64,000 bases of DNA from Lucifuga dentata (lineage: Eukaryota > Chordata > Actinopteri > Ophidiiformes > Bythitidae): positions 167,382-231,381 of the forward strand of contig VXCM01000299.1 in the NCBI GenBank assembly GCA_014773175.1, in the 5' to 3' direction. The notes below the pieces were generated by a model. The model saw only the letters and a program-made list of their open reading frames with translations. It was not told the origin of the DNA and searched no databases. The position numbers were made by a program, and so were the translations under genes. Shown here piece after piece: positions 49,444 through 61,000 of the stretch (positions within the stretch are counted from its first letter, which is position 1; each line of letters opens with the position of its first letter).

Positions 49444-49490
49444 CCCCCACACACACAACCACAGCTTTCATTTTGTAATATTCATTTATT
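49444..49490 (-). terminator. Minus-strand poly(A) signal with GU-rich downstream element
   Basis: On the minus strand AATAAA (49490-49485) is followed about 20 bases later by TGTGGTTGTGTGTGTGGGGG, the standard arrangement of a polyadenylation signal and GU-rich element. The sequence before it (49500-49980) is AT-rich and contains a Pumilio-type TGTACATA (49738-49747). It could end a long 3' UTR of the ankfn1-family gene, whose stop is 3.4 kb upstream, or belong to an unrecognised transcript. Confidence 0.4.
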
Positions 49491-50424
49491 GTTCGATAAA
49501 AATAGATTTTAAAAAAGTGACGTGATGTCTCCTTCATGACTTCACCTGATGGATGTGCCAACAGCACCTTGTAAACATGGGGCTTTATATTTCTTTTTGA
49601 CTGGAAAAGGGAATTTATTTACACCCCTCTTCCCCTCCAGCCAAGAATCCTGCTTATAACTTCACTAACCTTTGACCTCTACAGCCCCACATTTAAATTG
49701 ACAGAGCAGATACAGTACATTCAACCCCTGGTTTGTCTATGTACATAGTTCACTTTCTAGTCTTGTGATTTTTGCAGTTGGCTCTTGTAAAAATCACTTT
49801 AACAATGTGAATAAAGACGACATCTAAGCACTAACACAAGAGTTACAATGTCAGTAAAACTAAATACAACTTATAACGTCAGTTTCTCTTAAAGCTTTAC
49901 ACAGTAATTACATGTAAACACATTTTTGAAGGTGTAAGGAAACTAAAATTTGTAAACACTCTTACCTGTTTCAGGTTCTACATCATTCTGTGAACCTGGA
50001 ATGCTACAATAACTGCAGGCGTTTTATCCGTCGACATGTCCACCGACTTCATTCATCAAACTCTCCTCTTTTGACCTTTCTGCTGCTACATTGGTGAAAA
50101 CTGTAATGTAGGTACTCAAAATGATGCGGGATGCAAAATGCTTCAAAAAAAAAAAAAAAAAANAAAAAAAAAAAAAAAAAAAAGTGGCACAAGTATTTTA
50201 TCATGATGCTGACACAAAGCTGATTAAAAAATGAACAGATGAAACCTGGTAGATTTACACTTTTTTTGTTTTTAATATCACAGTAAACAGTAAAAAAAAA
50301 AAAAAGGAATCTGACATTCCCAGATCTGTTCTGGCTTACATTTATTTATGAAAATAAATCTGGTCAGTATTGGATATGAGGAAGGAGCATGGATTAGAAC
50401 CACTGCTCCTTGTATCAAAATCAT

Positions 50425-50615
50425 CTTACGCCTCCTGGACACCTCCCTGCAGAGATATTCCAGGCACAATCAACTGGGAGGAGACCACGGAGCAGACCCA
50501 GAATATTCTACATACATCTTGGGATTCCCCAGGAAGAGCTGAAGGATGCGGCCAGGGAGGGCAACATCTGGGAAACTCTGTTTAGCATGCTACATCTGCA
50601 ACATACAACCAGGTA
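50425..50615 (+). repeat. Dispersed fish repeat fragment
   Basis: Contains CGCCTCCTGGACACCTCCC, TTCCAGGCACAATCAACTGG, GAGGAGACCACGGAGCAGAC and CCCAGGAAGAGCTGAAGGA. I recognise this as a diverged copy of a very common fish interspersed repeat, probably the 3' part of a LINE. The family name is uncertain. Overlapping ORFs in three frames are a by-product. Confidence 0.45.
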
Positions 50616-51510
50616 AGAAGTCAAAATGCAGTGCCAATGCGACTGTCATCTAATGATGTGAATTGGTATTGTCTTACCATTTGGACTCGTGCATCATTAA
50701 ATGCGACACTCTTCTACTTTATTCACATAAATGTGACACAGCAGCAAGAGCTCTCATCCTCCACCAATGCTGCAAAAACCAATAGGTGGTTGCTATTTTG
50801 TTTACTTTTGTCTGGGAAACAACCCTTGTTTATTTATCAAAAAAAGGCTATTTATCAGAATTGGGTATCATAAATGTAGCTTCTTAGAAGTTGTCAGCAT
50901 TGATCAATAAAGGAATGGCCTAGGTTTTTAAGAGGCCGGGTTTATACTGTAGTAGGAGTTTACGTGAACCGCCGAAATGACCTGCATCAACTGAAATATT
51001 AGAGGTAGGATATTAAGTGTTTGTTAGCAAATGTGTTAGCATTAACATTGCCAACACATCTACTGTACTTGTAAGTTCTAGTCATTTTAAAGCAACGAGA
51101 CAGTTTGGAAAATTCTCTACATGAGTTCCTGAAAACTTGCTTTCTGCCACAGCACACTCATTCGAGCGCTCCGACTTCATGTGAGATCTAGTCCAGAGGC
51201 AGCGTTATTACTTTGCAGAAGCCCACGCTGGAAGGTGGTGTGAAAAGCACCATCATAGAGAGGGGAGGGGGTGGTGTGTGTGTGTCAATGTAATCTCACA
51301 TGATTAATCATGTGAACTAGGAAAATAAAATAAATTTTCATTTTAGGAGAGGGGAGGGGTTAATGGGAATTCTGTGTCTTCTGTGTGTTTTTGTGGTCTC
51401 CACTTGATTATAAATGGGGATAACGGTGCACAGTTTCACTTTTAATTCTCTCCATGGAGGGCGGACATGGTGGCTGAAAGGAAAAAAGAGCTTAAGAGAC
51501 TAAATTAAAA

Positions 51511-51637
51511 CCCTCCCCATTTTAACACTTGTCCACACCTGACCAATTGTTGCCTGGAGTGGGCGAGGCCGGTNCCCTCCCCATTTTAACACTTGTCCAC
51601 ACCTGACCAATTGTTGCCTGGAGTGGGCGAGGCCGGT
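51511..51637. repeat. 63-bp exact direct duplication around a single N
   Basis: 51511-51573 equals 51575-51637, with N at 51574. Assembly artefact. Confidence 0.9.
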
Positions 51638-52789
51638 GGAATGGCAGAGCCGGAGAGTTACAAATTTTATGGATGTAGACCCCTCAGAATTAACTGGTGG
51701 AAAAGGGGGTTTCCGTCACCTTCCAACTCTCTGACAGACATGTTGGGGGAAGCAGCCTTAAATACTTTGAGACCCTGCTAGTGATTAACAGGCAACTTTC
51801 TCTGATGCATCATGGGAAAACTACTGAACTCAAAACAAAATTTTGAATGTATTAACATTTAGCGCATTGCAGCTACAGTACTTCAGATGTATTCAGCAGA
51901 ATTCTGGAAGGAAAAATAGTGAAGTATTGCTTTTGTCTGCTTTTAAAATCCAAATTAGCTGGTTTTGCGTTATTTAAGGAGACGGGATGATCGTATTTGT
52001 TAGCTACGCTATGACCGAGCTGCTACACAGAGGATTTGTACCAGAAAAAGGGAGAAAATGGCACCAGAGAGTCAGTGCCAGGTTCTACAAGATGTAGCCT
52101 CCACCCTCCTTCTCTCTCTACCAGACAGTATTGTAGCCAAGAGCATTTGAGTGACAGGCTGACGGGCCAAATCATCAGGCAGATTGCATCCCCAAGCAGA
52201 GACGCCAGCCCCCCTCTGCACTTTTCCCTTCCTTCCTGCCCTCTGGGCCTCGGCCAGAGCCCACATCCTGGGAACGTGGGGCCGAGCGGCTGCAGCAGAC
52301 AGCTCTTTGGGAATGACACAATGAGAGAGTTCATAGGAAAAGAGTTGTCTGCGTGTGGCTGGAGAGGCGATGATGCTGCCCATGTCATTTTGGCAACACG
52401 CACTGCCCGATGCACTGGCGTCGGTCATGCCAGAAGTCGTAGCGACACTCCATTAATCTTCCTCACTATCTTCTTTCGCCCGATTATTTCTGACACTACA
52501 AAGCATCTTTTCTCTTTGTTCCATTTTGTTATTGTTCATTTGGTGGCCATATGAGGGTCTCAAATGTTACCAAAAAAAAAAAAAGATTCTTTTTGTAGAG
52601 AAGAACTTTCATGAAAACAGATTTTGAGGACTGAATTTTAAACAATAATGCAACAGAAGATACGATGCCATGTTTTAGCTGCAGGAGTGGATGATTACAC
52701 CACAGTCAGAGGATTAAGGTTCGTCTGTGGAAGGTGCTGCCCAGGTTTGTCCAAATGTCTCACATCTATGTCCGCAAGATCTGTTTACA

Positions 52790-52795
52790 TTTATT
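52790..52795 (-). terminator. Proximal candidate poly(A) signal of the ankfn1-family gene
   Basis: AATAAA on the minus strand about 62 bases after the TGA stop. Use of this signal would give a very short 3' UTR. A better supported poly(A) arrangement lies 3.4 kb further on at 49485-49490, so this may be a minor site or chance. Confidence 0.3.
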
Positions 52796-52856
52796 TTCAC
52801 ACTGAATGAAGTCCAAACTGTTTTCCTCGTCTCTCTTTCTTTCTCTCCTGGAAACG

Positions 52857-53165
52857 TCACACTGTGGTGGCTCGGCTGTGTTTCAGTGCCAGGGGGGAAT
52901 ACTCCTTAATGCGAACGCACAGTTTGCCCCTCAGCCAGGGGTTTTGAAGCTCCAGGGGACAGAAGTCGTCCTGAAGCCACTTTTCTCGGTTGTCCACAAC
53001 CAGAACAAGAGCAAAGTGCTTTAACTGCTCCTGACTGTAGTACACACACTGCTCCTGTTCACCACTGCTTCCGCTGCTACCCAGCATGCGCCGACACACC
53101 GTGTTCATCTCCTGCACCACCAGCTTCACCATCTCCCGCGCTGACGTGCCGGGAGTTATACAAAG
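52857..53165 (-). CDS. ankfn1: ankfn1-family terminal coding exon, RA-like domain and stop
   Basis: 309 bp, phase 0 entry, 102 residues and a TGA stop (52857-52859). It encodes LCITPGTSAREMVKLVVQEM, a Gly/Ser loop, FALVLVVDNREKWLQDDFCP and LRGKLCVRIKEY, completing the Ras-association-like domain begun in the previous exon. The protein ends in ATTV, which fits a class I PDZ-binding tail (S/T-x-V). The acceptor is CTGTTTCAG. The upstream intron (53166-54231) contains an inverted-repeat transposon. Confidence 0.85.
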   Translation of the reverse strand, partial: LCITPGTSAREMVKLVVQEMNTVCRRMLGSSGSSGEQEQCVYYSQEQLKHFALVLVVDNREKWLQDDFCPLELQNPWLRGKLCVRIKEYSPLALKHSRATTV

Positions 53166-55885
53166 CTGAAACAGAGGAGCAGAAACATTTTTTTTAACCA
53201 TTTATTTATCATTTTTATAAAAGGTTAAACCAGAAAATATGAAGACTAAAATTTTAGTTGTAATTAAACTAAATTATCATGAAATATCAGGGCTGAAGAG
53301 ACAAATCTGAAAAACAAGTACTGTGTATTGTGACATAAATATTCATAAATTTGCCAAAATTTTAATTTTTCAAGACAAATGGATGTGTTGAGTACGACGG
53401 TGTATTAGGGCCATATGAAGAAATTTGTGTGTTTTTAAACGTGCAAATTTGCACGTTTAAAAACACGCCAGAAATTTGGCAATTTGCCAGAAAACTCGGG
53501 AAAAAAGTCTGTATGCTGTCCACATGCCATATGTTTTAAAAGTCCGTATGTGTATGATAATTAGATGATTTTGCACTAAAAGTACAATTTTCTTTATTGC
53601 TAAATCCAGTGGAAAAGTAGAAATTAATAAGGTCATGTAGGCTACTGAAGACATAGTTAAAACGTGATCTGCCAGTTTTAAAAGTCAGTATGCTCATGAT
53701 AATGCATGATATTGCACTAAAAGCACAAGTATTTCCTTACTGTTAAATCCAAAGCATAATTTAATCAGGTAACGTGTCGACATAGTCACAATTCCCTATT
53801 TCTCCTTATTTGTCTGAGTTTTAAAACTCCAACTTTAATAAGGTATAATTTAATAAGGTAATTACTGCAGACATATAGTCACAAAGGTAAGGCGGTGATT
53901 CCCCCTATTATTTTTTTGAGTTTAAAAACATGCAAATTTGCTAATTTAAAAACTCACAAATTTTTAAATTTTTAAACTAGCAAATTTGCGCGTTTAAAAA
54001 CTTGAAATAATGCCCCCTTGTTTTTGTTTTTTTTTCATATGGCTCTAATATGCTGTTGTAATTGAGATACTAACACTACTGATAACAGATATTAGTGGGA
54101 TACAGAGTGGGAGTGGGATCAGGACAAAGCTGTGAGTCGTTGACCTCTCGGGCCCGGTGCCCATGCCAAAAACATGGCTCGAGTTTTAAGCCGATTGCTT
54201 GAAAACGCTCGATCACGTCCCCATTCTGTACCTTCACGCTGATCTCCTTGGGCAGGCCTGTGCGGTACTGTGGGTACACTCTGAGCGTGGCGTGACAGCC
54301 TTTTCTCAGGGCGCCGGGCGAGGGGGAGGAGAGTCTCTGGGTACCGCTGTCCTCTGATAAGGTACGTGCTGGTGGACGTTGTGGCAGGCAGCGCTCGGCC
54401 GAGCAACAGCGGTCCACAGAGGAGGGCCTGTGCCACCGCCGCTGTGGCGAGGTGGAGGGTGAGGGGGACATGGCGTGGTAGGAGTAAGGCTGGTGGTTTG
54501 CTGAGGTGGCGGAGGGGAACTCCAGGCTGCTGGTTCTCACGCAGAATGCCTGCCTCTTCTCTGTGATGTGCAGCAGCTCGATCTGCCTGCTGGGGAGGAT
54601 GAAGTCGCTGTCAAACAGCTCCGGCGCCCCCTTCCGCCTTTCCCCTCCGCAACGGAGTCCCACCCCTCCTCCGCACCTCTCACCCTCCCTCCCGCGTTGC
54701 ATCTCTGAGGCCTGGAGAACATCCGGCGTGGAGTCCCTTAACCCTCCCCCTCCCCCTATACACGTCCCTCCTCCGTTACTCCCATCACTGCGCAGGAAGC
54801 CACGAGGTTCCAGGGGTGCAGAGGATGAGAGGGGCGAGGGGGGCAGCAGGTCCAGCTCGCGGGGGCTCTGGGCACGGCTGGAGTCATAGTCACTGTCGGT
54901 GGTGAGGAAGACCTCAGAGGAGCCCTCCTCATCTGACAGACCAACGTAATCTAAGGAGTGACAAATATGACTTTTATAGTGACTTTGTACTTCAGATAAC
55001 GAGTGAAATACTCTATTAAAGGACAAACCCGCAAATTTGAAATGAAACAGTCAGTAACTGAGCCAATGTACTTAAATTATATACTTATAACAACGTCTTA
55101 ACCCCAGAATCAGACATGTCATGCCCCAGTATGAGCTGAATTTGGTCGGACCTGAATGCTTGCGGCAGGGTTCGGGGGAAGGAATTGGGGAGGGCATGAA
55201 GTCTGGCTGCGAGGAGGTGGAGGAAGGCTTGTCTGGCATCACTTCCTTGGAGAAATCAATTATCCACGTCACAGAGATGCCCCCCGTCGGCTGCTTGTAG
55301 CGGGCGTACTGCAGGACGTCCATAATCCACCTCGCATCACGCCACACCTCCTCCATTTGCTGTTGTGGAGTAGATGAGGACAACAGTTTCTTTCAATAAC
55401 AGACTACACCACATCCAAATCCTTTAATTCTATTAACTGGATCCAGCTCCAGATGACTGATGCAGGATCTAGGGCAGATTCATAAACCATAGTGCCAGAC
55501 ATAATGTGTTGATAAGGTCCAATATTGTCATGCAACCATGTTTTTTCATTCATAAATGCCTGGTATCGTCATCTATTAGCATTTGCCTCGAAAGAAGTGT
55601 TATTGCGGTTATTTCCATATTTACATGTCAGAGAAACGATTCAGAAACACAAAGTCGTTCAAGACTTGTTTCAGTCTCGTGATAAATTTCAGCAATACAA
55701 ATTGTATTTGTCAATTTGTTGTTTGTATTTGATCAATAAATGTGATTATATAAGCTCACTCAGTTGATCAGCCAGTGAATTTAAAGGCGAGTTTTGATCC
55801 GATCTCAAACTTCTCATGGCACTGCACCTCTTCCTCAAACCTCATGTGCTGCACTCTGTCTCTCTCTCTCTCAAACGTACAACAC

Positions 55886-55929
<44 letters not shown>

Positions 55930-58037
55930 CCTGTACGCTGGTGTGTGGTTATATTAGCGTCTATCTCTTAAAATGCGGCGCTCTAAAGCAGAGAATGTAT
56001 TACTCCTTTGCAGTTTTAACATGTCAATTTTGCTTTGGCACCAGAGGAAGCAGTATGAAGTGTGGCTCTTAAATACAGGCCATTAACACGCCAGTCTTTA
56101 TCTGAGACATACCTTATCTGACACCCTACAACAACATGTCAGCAATGGAATAATGATGCGCAGATTAACATAATGGAAGCTTTATGAATGAGCTTCTGTG
56201 GAATAAAAATGTATATCACACCACTGACCTGTGGCCTGTACACCTGTCAAAAGTTAGTATGTCTTATCCACGAAAGGGTTAAAATGTGACAAATTGTGAA
56301 AGACTAGAATCAAGAGAAAAGATGATCTCTGAGAAGTAACTTACACCAGTGATGACATCACAGTGTGTATAAGAATGTTCACTTCCTCTACTGACCTTCA
56401 GACTGGTTAGCAGATTACTACATGGTATTCTCCATGCACGTTTTGAATAAACCTTGTGATTTGGCAGTTACTCCTGAGTTTATGGCGAAATTTATTTGAC
56501 ACTTCAGTTATCATGGCATCTACCTGCATATGTTCTTGGACCTGCTGGTGTTTCTTCTTGGCAGCGAGGAGCTCGGCCTCAGAGAAGGCCTCTCTTAATG
56601 CCTGCTGGGACATGAGGGACTCCAGCTCCAGCAAGGCTGACACCCTGCAGTACTGGCCGATGAAACTGGGGCAATAGGCATTAAAGTGGACTGTAGGAGG
56701 AAAAAAAATCAAGTGAAAGTCAGTTCCAGGACTCTGTGAGCTGCAGTATAATAGACGTTGTGTGTGTATGAACCATTTCCCTAGTAGTCTGCACACTGAC
56801 CCAGTTCAAAGATCTGCAGGGGAAGGGTGAGGAAGCCAGAGCGGGGGGAGTACGGGTTATTCTGACCAGGGGCTGTGCACACTTCATCTGAGGGTGGCAG
56901 GAGGAGCAGGAAGGACACTTTCTCCCCAAACTCCAACACTTCTTGGCTGTAAATACGAAAGTCTTGTACCTGGGCATACATACAGGAAAAAGATCTCATC
57001 GGGCCTTCAGAACTGGAGAGGCCCTCAAGTCAAAGATAAAGATCATGCTCAATAAAAACAAAACCTTTGATTGAATTTTTTTTACGCAATGCTGATTTTA
57101 TTTGATAGAGTGGAAAGTGACAGGATACATGAGGTTGACGTGTGATCAAGGTCTCCAGTTGGACTTGTTTCAGACCACGAGACCACCAGGACATTGCGAT
57201 AACTAATCGTCACTGAAAATGACACTTTAAGTGTCTGGCATCAAGCCGCGAACCAAATGGGTAGTGCAGCTATTTAGTGATTTCATGAAAGTGTCATGAA
57301 AGTGGAACCAGAGACTGAAACTCCAAGACTGGAATGGGAAGAAAGAAACATGGCAACTGCATCGCTTGCCGTAATCAAATGTTACTGCGTATCACTATTA
57401 AACTGTCTGGCTCTTTTTGTGGAGCAGGTCTAGAGTAAGAGTATCATGGTCCTAAAAGCCATATTTGTTCAACCTTTTGCCAAATGGATGATGGTTGTCG
57501 TTGTGCCATGATGCTTTTTGGAAACCAAACCATGTTCTTTTACAGAAATAGTGTAGAATTAGTGGTCTGACCAGAACTGGCTCAGGATCAATTGGAATCA
57601 TTTTTATTGCTTAGCGGTCTTGCTCCTGCTTGTCTGTGGAAATTGGGCAACATTCATATTTTGGGGAGCTCCAATTGGTTGCAGGATTATCAGTCAAGAT
57701 CAGTCAGTCCAGCTTAAACAGAAAAAGGAGCATTTGGTACACATTTAGATGATGGTAGCCATTATAGAAACCAATGCTTTTGTTGACCCTGGCCTAGCTC
57801 TGACCTGATTGCCCGGGACGTTGATGTGGGCCATCAGATCCTTGATCGCACTGCGGAGGTCCTGTAGGAGGCGATGTGGAGTGCTCTGTACATCTAGATC
57901 CATTTCTAAGGACTCGTCGAGAGAGCTGAGGGCCTGCAACCACTGCCACTCCTCCCTACAACCAGGAATGCAGTAAAAGGTGCATCACTACATGCCAGAG
58001 TTTTACCAGGCACCAGAATACAAACCAGCTGATCGAT

Positions 58038-58068
<31 letters not shown>

Positions 58069-61000
58069 CATAAGTTAATTTCAAGCACTCAAAACCACCC
58101 CAAATCCACACACCAAGCCACATTTAATAGCCTGTGTTCCCGACCTGGACACATTGCTGTTGTCCCGAATCTTGGTGTGGCAGAGCACGTTGGGGAGCTT
58201 CTGAGGCACGAGGGCTCTGATCTGTTCCACTGAAGTGCACAGCTTCAGGTAACCCAGGTACAAGCCAGGAGACAGCAGCTTCCTGCTCCGCCTGTGGTAT
58301 GCCAACTTCTCCTGGTAACATGGATAGAGACGAGAACTAGTAAAGGACTGTACCGTACATTTAAAAAAACAGGAAGCAACGTAAATGTTTCACTCCTTTG
58401 TCCATCAAAAGGTTTAATGAGTTCTTCTTGTTGCTCTTTGGACATATTTCTTTTGTTCTGGCTACATTCAATGAAAAATGGCAAAACCATTTTATGAGTT
58501 GTTGAAGTTTACGTGTTTAGAGGTTCCCACTTCATATCCTAATAATTTTATATTTTGTTAGTTTAACAAAAATTACTGTGTAGCAACCTTAGACCTGGAC
58601 AAGTATATGGAATTAATTCTGGTAAAATTCATTTTCCAGACACATAGCAAATGATTATGTGGCATCTTGTTCCCATTAAATTAAATGTAATCTAAGTTAA
58701 ATATAACTTAACTCAACTTAGCTTGGCTAAGAACCATACCTGTGTTTTTGCATGTTTAGGCCCAATAATTACTACCTGTGCACATGTTACATTACTGACA
58801 AACATTTTTCAAAACATAAAACTGTGTTTTAGTTTTCCTGTTATTTTCCCAAATCCCCTAGTTTTTTAAAATCAAATGTTCAGGCGATATACCTTAAAAG
58901 TTGATATTTCACCTGCTTATGTGTACATCTAAATGTAAAAAGTTTGGACTGTTTTTAATTCCTCTAAAAGCCATCTTCTTCTGCGATTATACTCCCTGGT
59001 GGAGACACATTTTCTTCCATTGAACTGGTTAAATAAAGTTACTTTGCCAAAAAAAAGCAATGGATGTCATGTTCGCTGTGATGGATTATCAAGTGTGTTT
59101 CAATTCTCTACAAGTTGATTTTAATAGTGTAATGGAATGAATTGAAACCAGTGAAAGTCTGGAAGGGAGGAAAACAATTCTAATATTACCGCTGCAGTAG
59201 CATGTTTTGGGAAATGGTTGCCAGTAATGCAACGTGTATGCAGGTTGTATGCATTGGACTCAAACATGCAAAACCACTGGTATGGTCCTTTAAGAGCCAG
59301 ACATAGTGCTGGTGGTGCTGAATGAGGATGATGGCTGGGGTGGAGTCTTCACATTGATTTGAATAAAGGTAGTTAGCAGTATTTTGATGTACTACCGTTC
59401 TCTGTCCTTAAGAGACCTCAGCCTGACTTTGTTCCACTTCAACATGTTTAAAGAGGAAGTCAACATTGCAAAATAGCTCCTCAGCACATTTCTATGTATT
59501 TCATCATACAATTTGTTCATAACTGGCCACAAAACAAATATTTCTCTCAACTGCGGTTTTGCCGGAGGGAGCCTCCACCATTGTTTTGGAACCACAGGGC
59601 CAAACCGACTTACACTGGAGACAAAACAAAGTTGCGACAACAGTATCAAGGTTACCAGGCTACACAGAAAATCAATTTGTGGTTTGGTTCCAGACTGCGG
59701 TCCTCTTAAACAAAACAGCATTAGTTAAATATCACAAAACACGACATTTGTTTAGATCATCATCATTAACTCCGCCATGCTGATATATTTAAATGCCTTT
59801 TCTAATTACAACTGCCTGAATGAATTAAAAGAAAGAGATTTGAGATGATAAACATTCATAATGGGTCGGCGCCAACGTCTGACCTGAAATTTGAGATTAT
59901 AATTAATTTGATGGAATGAACAAAATCCTCAGATGGAAATTGGCATTTGCACGAAGACAGCCACAATGATAACGTGAGTTTAAATGAAGATAATCTGCAC
60001 AAACCGGCATCGTAACTGGAAGCATATTTCTGTTTGCAGTCCTATTGTTTCAGCTGTGGAGCCTCATGTTTATTTGTTTTCTGTGAATGCGACATATATA
60101 TAAAAAAAAAAAAAACACCAGCGGGAAGAAAGAAAACATTTTCCAAAACAACTCTTCCCATAGCACTCACATGGAGCGTGATGAGCAGCGTGTCTAAGGC
60201 GGTGGGCTCTTCGGGGGAGGAGATAGACTTGCGTTGGAGCTGGAGTTTGCAGAGCGGTGTCCAGCGCACCCCATCCAGGTTGGGACAGGCGTTCATGTCC
60301 TTCAGTAGCACCAGCAGGGCGTTCCCGTGCTTGTCTTTGATTGGCTCAAAATACAGACAGCCGAGGTCCTGGGTTCCTAACATGCTCTGTGAAAAAGACA
60401 AGGCAAGACTTAAGCGTCGCTCCGATTTATCAGTGTTTTGGTTTGATTTTCAGTGTCCACAGCTTGTGAGGGTGAGATCGGGCCGACGCTTTTTTTTTTT
60501 ACCTGTAGATGGGAGACAGCCTGCAGCATCTTGAGGCGTGTCTGCAGAGTGCAGGAGCAGGAGGACTGGGAGGGATTGAGACACTGCTGAAGCCAGGGAA
60601 TCTCCTCCCACAGGTACGAAACCTTGAATCGATGCATATGAATAAGTTCATGAGAATATTAAAACATGGCCTTATTACTTGTGATAACTATTGAATTTCA
60701 TGGTCTGTTGTTGCAGCTGAATGTAATGGATGTTGTAATAATTTGTACAAACACAATAAAGTACACATGTAAATTAATTTATTTGAGCACTATATTAACT
60801 TAATGTAATTAATTATCCAAATGAAGCAATAATTTGATTAGATTCTTAATTGCATGACAGTAAAGCATGTTATACCCAGGTCACGGATATTAGAGGTGGG
60901 ACCAAACATGTTTACATACACGTTAAAACTTCAATTGTACTCAGATTAAAGGAATAAATCTAGTTTTTTCCCCCAAAATGTGTTAACGCCTTAACTCTTA

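Larger units (their letters stand above)
49491..52789 (-). other. Possible long 3' UTR or intergenic sequence after the ankfn1-family stop
   Basis: An AT-rich 3'-UTR-like block (49500-49980) is followed by poly(A) with an N (50163), a dispersed repeat (50425-50615), a GT tract near 51270 and an assembly duplication (51511-51637). Nothing coding is supported. Whether it is transcribed with the ankfn1-family gene is unknown. Confidence 0.35.

Noticed and set aside
54076..54231. ORF continuation past exon 10 (VQNGDVIERFQAIG...)
   Set aside because: It breaks the RA-like domain, whereas the GTACAG donor at 54231 restores it in phase; I treat this stretch as intron.
54506..54889. 127-codon plus-strand frame opposite the ankfn1-family exon 10
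   Set aside because: Shadow frame over a Ser/Pro/Gly-rich coding exon; low complexity and no support.
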